Program-made: the position numbers and the translations under genes | Part shown: positions 54,022 through 61,766 of the stretch, piece by piece | Numbering within the stretch: the first letter of the stretch is position 1 | Layout: each line of letters begins with the position of its first letter | Source of the DNA: a bacterium 210820-DFI.6.37 | GTDB lineage: Bacteria > Bacillota > Clostridia > Peptostreptococcales > Anaerovoracaceae | Direction of reading: 5' to 3' | Assembly: GCA_020558355.1 (NCBI GenBank) | Contig: JAJCKG010000005.1 | Location: 1-64,000 of the forward strand | DNA length: 64,000 nt | The notes under the pieces: generated by a model | What the model was told of the DNA's origin: nothing | Databases searched by the model: none | Seen by the model: only the letters and a program-made list of their open reading frames with translations

Positions 54022-54411
54022 ATGAATAAATTCTATCCCGCTTTATTTCACAAAGCTGAAGAAGGCGGTTTCTGGGTTTCTTTTCCCGATCTTCCTGAAT
54101 GCCTAACCGAAGGAGACGATGCAGATGAAGCGTATAGAATGGCTGTTGACGCTCTTGGCTTGGCTATTACCAGCAGACTGGAATCCGGCGAAGAGCTTCC
54201 TTCCCCTTCTGAGCCAGATCAGTTCTCCGAAAAAAACGCTTACGCAGTTATTGTTGAGTTCGATTCAGACGAATATCGGCGGCGTACTGGATCATACGCG
54301 GTAAAGAAAACGCTTAGCATTCCGAGTTGGCTTAACGAAGAAGCTATGGCAAAAGGGATTAATTTCTCCGCGGTGTTGCAGGAAGCTTTAAAAACACAAT
54401 TAGGGTTATAA
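54022..54411 (+). CDS. hicB: HicB family antitoxin
   Basis: A 129-residue antitoxin. The N-terminal HicB domain (1-~60: YPALFHKAEEGGFWVSFPDLPECLTEGDDADEAYRMAVDAL) covers the HicA active site; a C-terminal ribbon-helix-helix-like segment (KTLSIPSWLNEEAMAKGINFSAVLQEALKTQ) binds DNA. Probably represses the palindrome in the hicAB promoter. Codon use is nearer to the core genome than that of the surrounding AT-rich genes. Confidence 0.93.
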   Translation: MNKFYPALFHKAEEGGFWVSFPDLPECLTEGDDADEAYRMAVDALGLAITSRLESGEELPSPSEPDQFSEKNAYAVIVEFDSDEYRRRTGSYAVKKTLSIPSWLNEEAMAKGINFSAVLQEALKTQLGL

Positions 54412-54467
54412 CCTCTTTCGAACCACTTTGCCTTTTCTGACGCAATTGATCAAAGCGTGATGAAGTT

Positions 54468-54662
54468 AGTTATATCCAAAAGACAAAGAAAAGCTTCCGC
54501 AACAAGATTCCGAACTTTCTCAAGAGCCAAAAAGTATATAATGATGGATGAAGAGAACTATACTGGTCTTCATCCAATATGGACAAAAACACTCTTCGGA
54601 GTGTTTTAATTTTTTTTGGATGTGAGAATAAACTAAAAACAAGCAAAACATTTTGTTTATTT
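54468..54662. repeat. Repeat R1, copy b
   Basis: Second copy of the ~195-base segment at 53367-53562, including the UUCG terminator (54586-54607 plus T-run). Direct orientation, flanking hicAB together with copy a. Confidence 0.9.
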
Positions 54663-54761
54663 AGTTTATTTTTTAAAGAATTAACCATTACAACTGAACA
54701 ATCAATTTTCTATACATAAGGCCGAAAACCTGTATATTTCAACGATTATAAGATCCATTAG

Positions 54762-54795
54762 AAAAGCCTTGTGTCATTATAACACAAGGCTTTTT
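54762..54795 (-). terminator. Terminator of tRNA-Lys
   Basis: On the minus strand AAAAGCCTTGTGT pairs with ACACAAGGCTTTT around a 7-8-base loop; TTTTC follows. It lies 2 bases after the tRNA 3' end. Confidence 0.85.
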
Positions 54796-54797
54796 GT

Positions 54798-54873
54798 TGG
54801 TACACCATCAGGGGTTCGAACCCTGGACACCCTGATTAAGAGTCAGGTGCTCTGCCAGCTGAGCTAATGGTGC
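54798..54873 (-). tRNA. tRNA-Lys (anticodon CTT)
   Basis: A 76-base tRNA on the minus strand with encoded CCA. D arm TTAGCTCAGCTGG, anticodon arm CCTGA-CTCTTAA-TCAGG (anticodon CTT, reading AAG), T arm with GGTTCGAACC. Acceptor stem GCACCAT with ATGGTGT (one G-U). The promoter is at 54908-54936. Confidence 0.97.
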
Positions 54874-54907
54874 ATATTACGTCACTCTCTTTTTGAGCAC
54901 ATTTGAA

Positions 54908-54936
54908 AGTTTACCATTTTCTCTAAAGCTTGTCAA
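54908..54936 (-). promoter_or_regulatory. Promoter of tRNA-Lys
   Basis: On the minus strand TTGACA (54936-54931), 17-base spacer, TAAACT (54913-54908), about 35 bases before the tRNA. Confidence 0.85.
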
Positions 54937-54970
54937 CACAAAAATGATTATTTGTTATATTTTTTCTCAC

Positions 54971-55330
54971 AAAAACGAGATAATACCGATTGCGTCTTTC
55001 CTGTCACCTTTTATCCTCTGCAAAGCTTCCATCTTCACACCTCCGCTCTCTGGAATATCGTCTGCCTATGCGTTTTCGCTCTGGCGACATCGTTACTTAC
55101 CTTTTCCCTCAGCTTCAGTTCCCGAAGTTTTCCCTTTACCATTTCCTTCTTCCACCTTTGACCACCCGGCCAGTATCAGAAGGCGTGCTCTTTGTTTTCG
55201 CAATCGGTATTATCTATTTGTAAAATCTTTCTGCACTTCTGGTGGACTCACCCCTTTCTTTGGTTTAACACCTTACCTTTTCCTATTTTGAAAGCGAAAG
55301 AAGTAATTTCTTCTTTTCTTTGCTTTCTAT
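54971..55330 (-). ncRNA. Candidate structured non-coding RNA, about 360 nt
   Basis: No protein gene fits here. On the minus strand a promoter (55337-55365) is followed by a 5' hairpin (55290-55327, GAAAGC... with ...GCTTTC). Then comes AGATAATACCGATTGCG, whose exact 17-base complement occurs 204 bases later at 54978-54994, and that second arm is followed by CGTTTTTG, as at an intrinsic terminator. Between the arms smaller hairpins are visible: GCCTTCT/AGAAGG enclosing TGGCC-GGGT-GGTCA, CTTC-GGGAACT-GAAG, and GTC-GCC...GCG-AAAA-CGC...GGC-A-GAC. The strand is purine-rich. The closing stem is too long for chance over this distance. I do not recognise the RNA; it does not read as RNase P, tmRNA, SRP or 6S RNA to me. 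Confidence 0.7.
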
Positions 55331-55336
55331 GGTTGT

Positions 55337-55365
55337 ATTATAGCACCGCTTTTTCTGATTTGCAA
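55337..55365 (-). promoter_or_regulatory. Promoter of the structured RNA
   Basis: On the minus strand TTGCAA (55365-55360), 17-base spacer, TATAAT (55342-55337). Transcription would start near 55330. Confidence 0.7.
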
Positions 55366-55437
55366 GAGTTTTCTGATATTTTTTAAAAAAATTTTTCAAG
55401 AAACGGAAATACGGTTCTTTCTATCAATTTAAATAAA

Positions 55438-55487
55438 GCCGACGCGTCCATTTTTTCGCAAGTTGTCTTGCTCATGGACGCGTCAGC
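55438..55487 (-). terminator. Terminator of the DUF134/NifX-like unit
   Basis: On the minus strand GCTGACGCGTCCAT pairs with ATGGACGCGTCGGC; an inner GCAAG-ACAA-CTTGC hairpin sits in the loop. TTTATTTAAA follows. Confidence 0.8.
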
Positions 55488-55522
55488 TTTTTCATGGCTT
55501 TTATAAAAGGAACGCGGCGGCC

Positions 55523-55882
55523 CTATTCATGGCATTTATGCCCGTCTCCATGATGCGCGCATTGAATTGTCGGGTCATAGATCAGATCCCCTTTTAAAAG
55601 ATGCGCAATCTGCTCATCCGCATTGCCGGTTACTCCCGGCAGAAGTTTAATATCCAGCTCCGCCAGCGCGGCCTTGGCTCCGCCGCCGATACCGCCGCAG
55701 ATAACCGTATCTACTCCAGCTTCCTTAAGAAATCCCGCAAGGCTTCCATGTCCTTTTCCTCCAGTGGACACCACCTTGCTGGATACTACCTTTCCTTCTT
55801 CAATGTCGTAGATTTTAAATTCCGATGTGTGTCCAAAATGCTGGAACACCTGCTCATTTTCGTAAGTAACTGCAACTTTCAT
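55523..55882 (-). CDS. NifX/NafY-like dinitrogenase iron-molybdenum cofactor domain protein
   Basis: A 119-residue protein of the nitrogenase-cofactor-biosynthesis (NifX/NifB C-terminal) fold: MKVAVTYENEQVFQHFGHTSEFKIYDIE, GVDTVICGGIGGGAKAALAE, and a His/Cys-rich tail (CAHHGDGHKCHE) that may bind metal. Most such proteins in Clostridia are not tied to nitrogenase. Start 55882 has AAGGAGG 8 bases upstream. It overlaps the DUF134 gene and likely shares its transcript. Confidence 0.87.
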   Translation of the reverse strand: MKVAVTYENEQVFQHFGHTSEFKIYDIEEGKVVSSKVVSTGGKGHGSLAGFLKEAGVDTVICGGIGGGAKAALAELDIKLLPGVTGNADEQIAHLLKGDLIYDPTIQCAHHGDGHKCHE

Positions 55883-56210
55883 CTTGACAACCTCCTTTTC
55901 TGCAACAGGTCCCACCCTTGGGGCAGACCCTGTAGTTTCCTCCTTGTATCACAAGAAGCTTTCCATCTACCAGAGACTCCGCCAGCTTTTTGCGGGCAGA
56001 ATTATATACAGCCTGCACTGTAGTCCTTGCCACTCCCATCTGCCGCGCGCAGCTTTCCTGGTTATAACTCAGATAGTCTATAAGACGAATCGTTTCATAT
56101 TCATCTACACTCATTTCAATGGTTTTTTCTTCCGCGCGTCCGTCCAGCGGTCCAAAACTGCAACACTTTGGAAGTCCGCAGATTTTCCTGCACTTTTTCG
56201 GTCTTGGCAT
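55854..56210 (-). CDS. DUF134 family DNA-binding protein
   Basis: A 118-residue protein. N-terminal PRPKKCRKICGLP, a helix-turn-helix like that of sigma-70 region 4 (DEYETIRLIDYLSYNQESCARQMGVARTTVQAVYNSARKKLAESL), and a Cys-rich tail (CPKGGTCCRKGGCQDESC). DUF134 genes are regularly next to NifX-like genes. Start 56210 follows GGGGGTGTCT. It may autoregulate through the paired repeats in its promoter. Confidence 0.88.
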   Translation of the reverse strand: MPRPKKCRKICGLPKCCSFGPLDGRAEEKTIEMSVDEYETIRLIDYLSYNQESCARQMGVARTTVQAVYNSARKKLAESLVDGKLLVIQGGNYRVCPKGGTCCRKGGCQDESCSYLRK

Positions 56211-56223
56211 AGACACCCCCTAG

Positions 56224-56268
56224 TTTCTGACTTATGTCAATTATAACGGCATTTCTGGCTTATGTCAA
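56224..56268 (-). promoter_or_regulatory. DUF134 promoter with two 17-base direct repeats
   Basis: On the minus strand TTGACA (56268-56263), 17-base spacer, TATAAT (56245-56240), perfect consensus. TTGACATAAGCCAGAAA (56268-56252) and TTGACATAAGTCAGAAA (56240-56224) differ by one base and start 28 bases apart, one covering the -35 and the other starting at the -10 end: a likely operator pair. Confidence 0.8.
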
Positions 56269-56473
56269 TAACTATTCCGCCTCCTGCCGCAGGATGCGGG
56301 CAGAACCCTTCGCGCCTCGTCCCCGCCCCGATTCTTAAACTTTTATTAAATGCCCGTAAAATCCGCAGTAAATATGTTATAATATTTTTTACTTAAAAGC
56401 AGCAGCCGGAATGATCGCTCCGCGGGTTTCAATGGGCAAAACCGGCAGCGCTGTACAAACAAGGAGGACATCT

Positions 56474-58186
56474 ATGGAAGTATCTCAGAGCGTACTGACC
56501 GTTGTCGGCCCGTATTATACGGCGGCAGCCCGGTGGGTCTTTGTGTTTCTTGCAGTCTTTATATTAGTAAAATCCATCAAATCTCTGCTTCAGGCGAAAA
56601 ATCCATCTGAAATCTGGGCCTATATCGGCGGACCGGACGGTTCTTCAACGCCTTTAAAGCACTGGGAAAATGTCATCGGCCGCGCTTCCAGCGCCGATAT
56701 CGTTGTAAATCTCAGCAGTGTTTCCAGAAACCACGGGACCCTGGTGAGAGACGCAAAGGGCCGCTGGCGTTACAACGATCTGCATTCAAAAAACGGTTCT
56801 TACATAAATGGAGTCCGGGTAAAAAAATCTATGCCGCTGAAGCCGGGAGACATATTGACCCTGGGCGGGGCTAATTTTACTCTGATTCCGGTCAGCCTGC
56901 AGGAAAAGCAGGAAAATATTAAAAAAAGAAAGCGCAAGAGCCGTCCGGTATCACCCTGGACCTCTCTCATTGCCCTTACAGTTTTCCAGCTTTTAACCAT
57001 CGTTCAATTCAAAGTATCCTACGGAGAAGACTGTCCCGCCTCCATTCCTACGGCGATTCTGGGTCTTTGCGCGGTTATGTGGATCTACTTTATCCTGCTC
57101 CGCTCCTTCCGCAGGGTGGCCTTTGAAATGGAAACAATCGCGTTTTTCCTTTCCACCCTGAGTATTGCCGCCACGGCAGTCCATACGGGCGGAGTAATAA
57201 AGCAGCTGATCTGTATCATCATGGGTGTGGTGCTTTTCTTTCTGCTGTGCTGGTTTCTGCGGGATCTGAACCGCTCTAAGGAGATCCGCATGCTGATCCT
57301 GGGCGTGGCAGTAGCCCTTATGCTGGCCAACCTGCTCTTCGGAGCGGCAGCCGGAGGAGCCACCAACTGGATCAAACTCGGCGGTATGTCGGTACAGCCT
57401 TCTGAGCTGGTAAAAATCGCCTTTATTATTGCCGGCTCCGCCACTCTGGATGAGCTTTATGAAAAAAAGAATCTGACCGTATTTATGATCTTCTCCGCCT
57501 TCTGCATGGGCTGCCTGGCTCTTATGAATGACTTTGGAACGGCAGCGATTTTCTTCGTAACATTCCTGGTTATCGCTTTCCTGCGAAGCGGCGACTTTTC
57601 CAGACTGATTCTCATTGTCGGCGGCGTTGCCCTGGCTGGGATGCTGGTACTGACCCTCAAGCCTCATGTAAAGGCCCGGTTCGCTGTCTGGGGCCACGTC
57701 TGGGAGGATCCTACAGGAAGCGGGTATCAGCAGTCCCGCACCATGACCGCCATCTCCAGCGGAGGCCTGCCTGGAGTAGGCGCCGGAAACGGCTGGTTCC
57801 ATACGACCGCCGCTTCTGACACGGACCTGGTCTTCGGCCTGCTTGCCGAGGAATGGGGCCTGATCATCGCGGTGCTGGCAGTTATCTGTATTGTGACACT
57901 TGGGATTTTCGCTGTACGATCCATTATCGCGGGGCGCTCGGCTTACTACAGTATCGCGGCCTGCGCGGCAACATCCCTTTTCATATTCCAGACCATTCTC
58001 AATGTGTTCGGCTCGGTAGATCTGCTGCCGCTGACCGGGGTAACGTTCCCATTCGTTTCCAGCGGAGGAACCAGCATGATCGTTTCCTGGGGCCTGCTTG
58101 CTTTTCTAAAAGCCGCGGACACCAGACAGAACGCCAGCTTCGCGGTACGGCTGGATGATAAAGCGCAGGGAGGAGCAGTAGCATGA
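56474..58186 (+). CDS. FHA-domain SEDS protein (FtsW/RodA/SpoVE family)
   Basis: A 570-residue protein: one N-terminal TM (~18-37), a cytoplasmic FHA domain (~55-140) with phosphothreonine-binding residues visible as GR (69-70), SRNH (84-87) and NG (107-108), then about ten TM segments of a SEDS glycosyltransferase (GGATNWIKLGGMSVQPSELVKIAFII, MNDFGTAAIFF, FPFVSSGGTSMIVSWGL). SEDS proteins polymerise glycan with a partner PBP. FHA fusion suggests control by a Ser/Thr kinase. Start 56474 follows AAGGAGG by 6 bases; the frame from 56411 has no site. Its stop overlaps the PBP start (ATGA). Confidence 0.92.
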   Translation: MEVSQSVLTVVGPYYTAAARWVFVFLAVFILVKSIKSLLQAKNPSEIWAYIGGPDGSSTPLKHWENVIGRASSADIVVNLSSVSRNHGTLVRDAKGRWRYNDLHSKNGSYINGVRVKKSMPLKPGDILTLGGANFTLIPVSLQEKQENIKKRKRKSRPVSPWTSLIALTVFQLLTIVQFKVSYGEDCPASIPTAILGLCAVMWIYFILLRSFRRVAFEMETIAFFLSTLSIAATAVHTGGVIKQLICIIMGVVLFFLLCWFLRDLNRSKEIRMLILGVAVALMLANLLFGAAAGGATNWIKLGGMSVQPSELVKIAFIIAGSATLDELYEKKNLTVFMIFSAFCMGCLALMNDFGTAAIFFVTFLVIAFLRSGDFSRLILIVGGVALAGMLVLTLKPHVKARFAVWGHVWEDPTGSGYQQSRTMTAISSGGLPGVGAGNGWFHTTAASDTDLVFGLLAEEWGLIIAVLAVICIVTLGIFAVRSIIAGRSAYYSIAACAATSLFIFQTILNVFGSVDLLPLTGVTFPFVSSGGTSMIVSWGLLAFLKAADTRQNASFAVRLDDKAQGGAVA

Positions 58187-59544
58187 AAAAGATAGAAAAG
58201 CGGGCGATTATGTGTCTGATGCTGGCAGGCGTGCTGGTCATCGGGCTGGGAGTATTTGCCTTCCGCTATATAAAAGACGGCAGCAGCTGGGCTACTTATA
58301 CAGCGAATAAACAGATCTATACGGATAAGGGAAAGCTGAAAAAAGGCTCTCTCTATGACCGCGACGGCACCCTGCTCATGAGCAATAACAGCGGAAAAAT
58401 GACGTTCAGCGACGATTACAATATCCGGACAGCCACCGTCCACCTGACTGGAGACCGAAGCGGCAATATCGCCACTGGAGCCAATCAGGTGTTTGCGAAC
58501 AAAATGGTAGGATACAACCCCATCACCGGGACTTACTCCCTGACAGGAAAAGGCCGCAATGTAAACTTGAGCATTGACGCGGATATCTGTGTTACAGCCA
58601 ACAAGGCCCTCGCGGGCCGCCGGGGTACTGTAGGAGTCTACAATTACAAGACTGGAGAAATCATCTGCCTTGTCAGCTCCCCCAACTACGATCCCACGGA
58701 TCCGCCGTCTTCTGTCGATTCCGAATCAGGGATCTATATGAACCGGTTCTTCTCTTCCAGTTTTTCTCCCGGATCTATTTTCAAGCTGGTAACAGCAGCC
58801 GCTTCCATTGAAAACAAAAGCGATTACGCTTCCTGGGAATATACCTGCACAGGCTCCCAGAGTTACGGCGGCTCAGATAAAGTAACCTGTCAGGAGGCCC
58901 ATGGAACAGTCAACCTGGAGAAGGCTCTGGCTGTCTCCTGCAACTGTTATTTCGGAAAGCTGGCAGAAGCGCTGGGACCCGATATTATGAAAGAATATGT
59001 AGAAAAAACCGGCCTTACAATCAGCCGGGATGTGAATGGCATTTCTACCAAAGCAGGTTCTTTCGAATTTCCGGAAAGCGGGATCAATCTGGCCTGGGCC
59101 GGAATCGGGCAGTACAAGGATCTGGTAAACCCGTGTACCATGCTGACTTATATGGGCGCTATCGCCAATGGAGGCAGAGCCGTGCAGCCTAAGCTTCTTC
59201 ACAACGTGGAGTTCAGCACAGGCATTCCCGCCAGCCTGCCATGGAAGTCCTGGACGAAACGTATGATCGAAGAGGACACGGCTGAGATTCTGAAGAATAT
59301 GATGCGCAATAATGTGGAAGACAACTACGGGACAGAAAACTTCCCCGGCCTTGCTATCTGCGCCAAGTCCGGAACCGCGGAAGTACAGAAAACCGATCGT
59401 CCTAACGCCTGGTTCGCCGGATTTCTCAACGACGAAGAGCATCCCTACGCCTTTATCGTCTTAGTGGAAAAGGGCGGTTATGGAAGTCAGGTTGCGGGCA
59501 GCGTCGCCAATACAGTCCTGCAGGAAATCGTAGATAAATATTAA
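58183..59544 (+). CDS. Class B penicillin-binding protein transpeptidase
   Basis: A 453-residue membrane-anchored transpeptidase. TM anchor ~8-29, a small N-terminal module, then the transpeptidase domain with SxxK at Ser198-Lys201 (SIFK), SxN at 252-254 (SCN) and KSGT at 395-398. Shorter than FtsI-type PBPs, and without PASTA domains. The ATGA overlap with the FHA-SEDS gene argues that the two act as a SEDS-PBP synthase pair. Confidence 0.93.
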   Translation: MKKIEKRAIMCLMLAGVLVIGLGVFAFRYIKDGSSWATYTANKQIYTDKGKLKKGSLYDRDGTLLMSNNSGKMTFSDDYNIRTATVHLTGDRSGNIATGANQVFANKMVGYNPITGTYSLTGKGRNVNLSIDADICVTANKALAGRRGTVGVYNYKTGEIICLVSSPNYDPTDPPSSVDSESGIYMNRFFSSSFSPGSIFKLVTAAASIENKSDYASWEYTCTGSQSYGGSDKVTCQEAHGTVNLEKALAVSCNCYFGKLAEALGPDIMKEYVEKTGLTISRDVNGISTKAGSFEFPESGINLAWAGIGQYKDLVNPCTMLTYMGAIANGGRAVQPKLLHNVEFSTGIPASLPWKSWTKRMIEEDTAEILKNMMRNNVEDNYGTENFPGLAICAKSGTAEVQKTDRPNAWFAGFLNDEEHPYAFIVLVEKGGYGSQVAGSVANTVLQEIVDKY

Positions 59545-59622
59545 ACAAAAAATCCGGGCAACCCCATTGAACCGGCAGTAAAACCTCTGTCGGTGGAAAC
59601 TCCTGCGGGGCCGCCTTCAAAG

Positions 59623-60393
59623 CTACAGAAATTTTTGGATCGTAATGAAGATTCGGTCCTTTCTCGTTTTTCCGCCTACCTCTTTCAGGTAGGCTTTTCC
59701 TTTGCCCCGAAGCACCAGTTTGTCTCCTTCCTTCACTGGAAAATCCGTTTTTTCCAGCTGCGCGCTGTTGACAAAAACAAGGCCGGAGCGAATGGCCTCC
59801 GAAGCCTTTGCCCGGGACAGGCCAAAAGCCGAAGCGATAACATTATCCAATCGAAGAGAAGCTACGGTATCCTTTATTTCCGTAGTTTGCGCCTGGGGAA
59901 TCCGAAGCTGCTCCAGGGGAAGAACCTCTAGCGAAAGGGAGGTTCTGCCCGCCTTGCTGTAATGGTATAAAAGGAACTCCTGGATTTCCCGCAGCACAAT
60001 AATATCCGCGCCGGACTCCGTTACCAGAATATCTCCTAGCATTTCCCGCTTGATCCCAAGCCCCGTCAGGGAGCCGAGATAATCCCGGTGGGTCAGCTTT
60101 CTGCCCGCCGCCGGAGCTTTGGCCCGGATCACGCCCAGAGGAGCGTCCGTTTCCTTGGCGTAATCAGGAAGAAACAGCGCTATCGTCCGCTCCGCCTCGT
60201 CATACCCGCCGAAAAACCGGCAGCGTACTTCCTCGGCCCCTTTCCCCAGCTCTCCGCACAGTTTCTCCGCCAAAGACCGCTGCCGCAGATCCAAAAATCC
60301 GCTGTTTGTCACCCGGTATTCCTGCCAGCACTGCCGGAATTTATCTTCAATTGACGCCATCAGTATTTTATCTTCTTTTGTTTCGTCTCTCAT
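59623..60393 (-). CDS. S4-domain RNA-binding protein (YlmH-like)
   Basis: A 256-residue YlmH-family protein. N-terminal ~175 residues form the family's mixed domain; residues ~180-245 form an S4 RNA-binding domain (RLDNVIASAFGLSRAKASEAIRSGLVFVNS). YlmH has been linked to ribosome rescue or cell division loci. Start 60393 directly follows the DUF3048 stop; a TTG at 60408 is an alternative. The gap to the convergent PBP gene (59545-59622) has an 8-base stem but no T-run. Confidence 0.88.
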   Translation of the reverse strand: MRDETKEDKILMASIEDKFRQCWQEYRVTNSGFLDLRQRSLAEKLCGELGKGAEEVRCRFFGGYDEAERTIALFLPDYAKETDAPLGVIRAKAPAAGRKLTHRDYLGSLTGLGIKREMLGDILVTESGADIIVLREIQEFLLYHYSKAGRTSLSLEVLPLEQLRIPQAQTTEIKDTVASLRLDNVIASAFGLSRAKASEAIRSGLVFVNSAQLEKTDFPVKEGDKLVLRGKGKAYLKEVGGKTRKDRIFITIQKFL

Positions 60394-60394
60394 C

Positions 60395-61417
60395 TTACTT
60401 ATACTCAATGGTCACTGTATCATCCACCACCTGGATCCAGGTAACCCCTACATTCAAGCTTAACTCGTTTCCTTCTTCATCGGTAAACATGGTTGGAGAA
60501 TCCAGATCCGCTCTGGACCATTTGCCTTCTTTTGCCGTACCATTGGTAAACAGAATGGCGTCTCCCCCAGCGGTCATGTCGATCTCAAGACGTCCCTTTT
60601 CATCCAAAACCTTAGATTTTACTTTCTGGACCAGAATGTTTCTCGTTGTGATCTGACGCTCCGTTTCTTTATCTGTGTAAGCCTCCCCGTTGACTGACTT
60701 TTTATACAGACCGGTCTCTTCATCATACTTGTAGTTGTTTTTATTGACCCGGTAATCGATATTGATATCCGTTGCCGCGGCTCCCTCCTGCTGCTGGCCC
60801 CCGCTCAGGAACTGGAAGCTTCGTACCTCCTGGGGCTCGTCCCATCCCTTTTCTTTGATCAGGGCCCGCACGTCCTCTCCTGTCGTATAGGAATTGTGAG
60901 GAGCGTACCGGTCGGTTGAACGGTAAAAAATATTTCCATAGGTAAAGGCGCTGATATAAGGAATCACATCGGTCTGCAGATACGCTTTCGCCTGAGGGCT
61001 CCATCCATGATGCACGAAAACCGCTTTATATTCTCTCGCCATGTCGATAAAATATGGCCGGGCGCTTCGGGAAGGCCCGATCTTGTCCGGGGTCTGGCTG
61101 TAATAGATAGGCTCCAGTCTGCTGGATCCGCCTTCCACAGGAAACTCGTAGACGATATCCGCCTTTGAAATTCCGGATTGAGGCCGGGCAAGTCCTGAAT
61201 CGTTGTCTGTCGAAAGGATAAACGGTCTGGATGGAAGCTCCCCGGTAACGATTTCTCCTGTCAGAGGATTTGTTTTGGGAGCCTTAATATCCGGCCACTC
61301 GCTGTAAAAATCACCAAGGAGAGCAAAATTAGCGCCTCCCCCGCCTACAACCAGTACCGCCAATATAATCACTATGAGCTTCATAGAAATCTTCTTTTTC
61401 TTTTTTGCAGTCCGCAT
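60395..61417 (-). CDS. DUF3048 (YerB-like) membrane-anchored protein
   Basis: A 340-residue protein with an N-terminal TM/signal segment (~12-32, MKLIVIILAVLVVGGGGANFALL) and a DUF3048 domain: NPLTGEI, RPFILSTDNDSGLARPQSGISKADIVYEF, IGPSRSARPYFIDMA. YerB of Bacillus is a putative lipoprotein; here the lipobox Cys is absent, so it is likely anchored by its helix. Function unknown. AAAGGG precedes the ATG. Confidence 0.88.
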   Translation of the reverse strand: MRTAKKKKKISMKLIVIILAVLVVGGGGANFALLGDFYSEWPDIKAPKTNPLTGEIVTGELPSRPFILSTDNDSGLARPQSGISKADIVYEFPVEGGSSRLEPIYYSQTPDKIGPSRSARPYFIDMAREYKAVFVHHGWSPQAKAYLQTDVIPYISAFTYGNIFYRSTDRYAPHNSYTTGEDVRALIKEKGWDEPQEVRSFQFLSGGQQQEGAAATDINIDYRVNKNNYKYDEETGLYKKSVNGEAYTDKETERQITTRNILVQKVKSKVLDEKGRLEIDMTAGGDAILFTNGTAKEGKWSRADLDSPTMFTDEEGNELSLNVGVTWIQVVDDTVTIEYK

Positions 61418-61508
61418 GATCTTTCCCTTTCCGTTTCTGTCTTTTTTTGCTATACTACATTATATATTATACCAATAAAAGCTTTTTAGGAAAGGACAAA
61501 TTATCATT

Positions 61509-61766
61509 ATGAAATATTCTTATATTCCCCGTGGAGTCTGCTCCACAAAGCTGGATTTTGAAATCGAAGAAGGCATTGTAAAAAACGTGCAGTTCCGCGG
61601 CGGCTGCAACGGCAATCTGAAAGCCATCTCCACGCTGGTAGAGGGCATGCCTGTAGAGGAAGTAACCAAAAAGCTTTCCGGAATCAGCTGCGGAATGAAA
61701 TCAACCTCCTGCACGGACCAGCTGGCTACCGCTCTGAAGCAGGCCATGGATGAAAGTAAAAAATGA
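61509..61766 (+). CDS. TSCPD-domain protein (TIGR03905 type)
   Basis: An 85-residue protein with the Cys motif GISCGMKSTSCTDQLA, matching small TSCPD proteins. The domain also closes some vitamin B12-dependent ribonucleotide reductases. Function of the stand-alone form is unknown; it may bind a metal or RNR partner. Its stop overlaps the CDF start (ATGA). Confidence 0.88.
   Translation: MKYSYIPRGVCSTKLDFEIEEGIVKNVQFRGGCNGNLKAISTLVEGMPVEEVTKKLSGISCGMKSTSCTDQLATALKQAMDESKK

Larger units (their letters stand above)
54412..54797. other. Gene-free stretch with repeat R1 copy b
   Basis: After hicB come about 50 unique bases, then the second R1 copy (54468-54662), then AT-rich sequence up to the tRNA. 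The R1b reading frame is broken by a one-base insertion relative to R1a, so no protein is expected. Confidence 0.7.

Noticed and set aside
55030-55145. Two tiny minus-strand ORFs inside the structured RNA (about 35 and 22 codons)
   Set aside because: Ribosome-site-like AGGs are frequent in this purine-rich strand; no recognisable product.
54893-55291. 132-codon plus-strand frame over the structured RNA
   Set aside because: No start signal; the purine-rich opposite strand with its long inverted repeat and promoter explains the region better.
59545-59622. Possible riboswitch or terminator in the PBP/S4 gap (ACCGGCAG/CTGTCGGT stem)
   Set aside because: Only one 8-base stem without a T-run and no aptamer motif.
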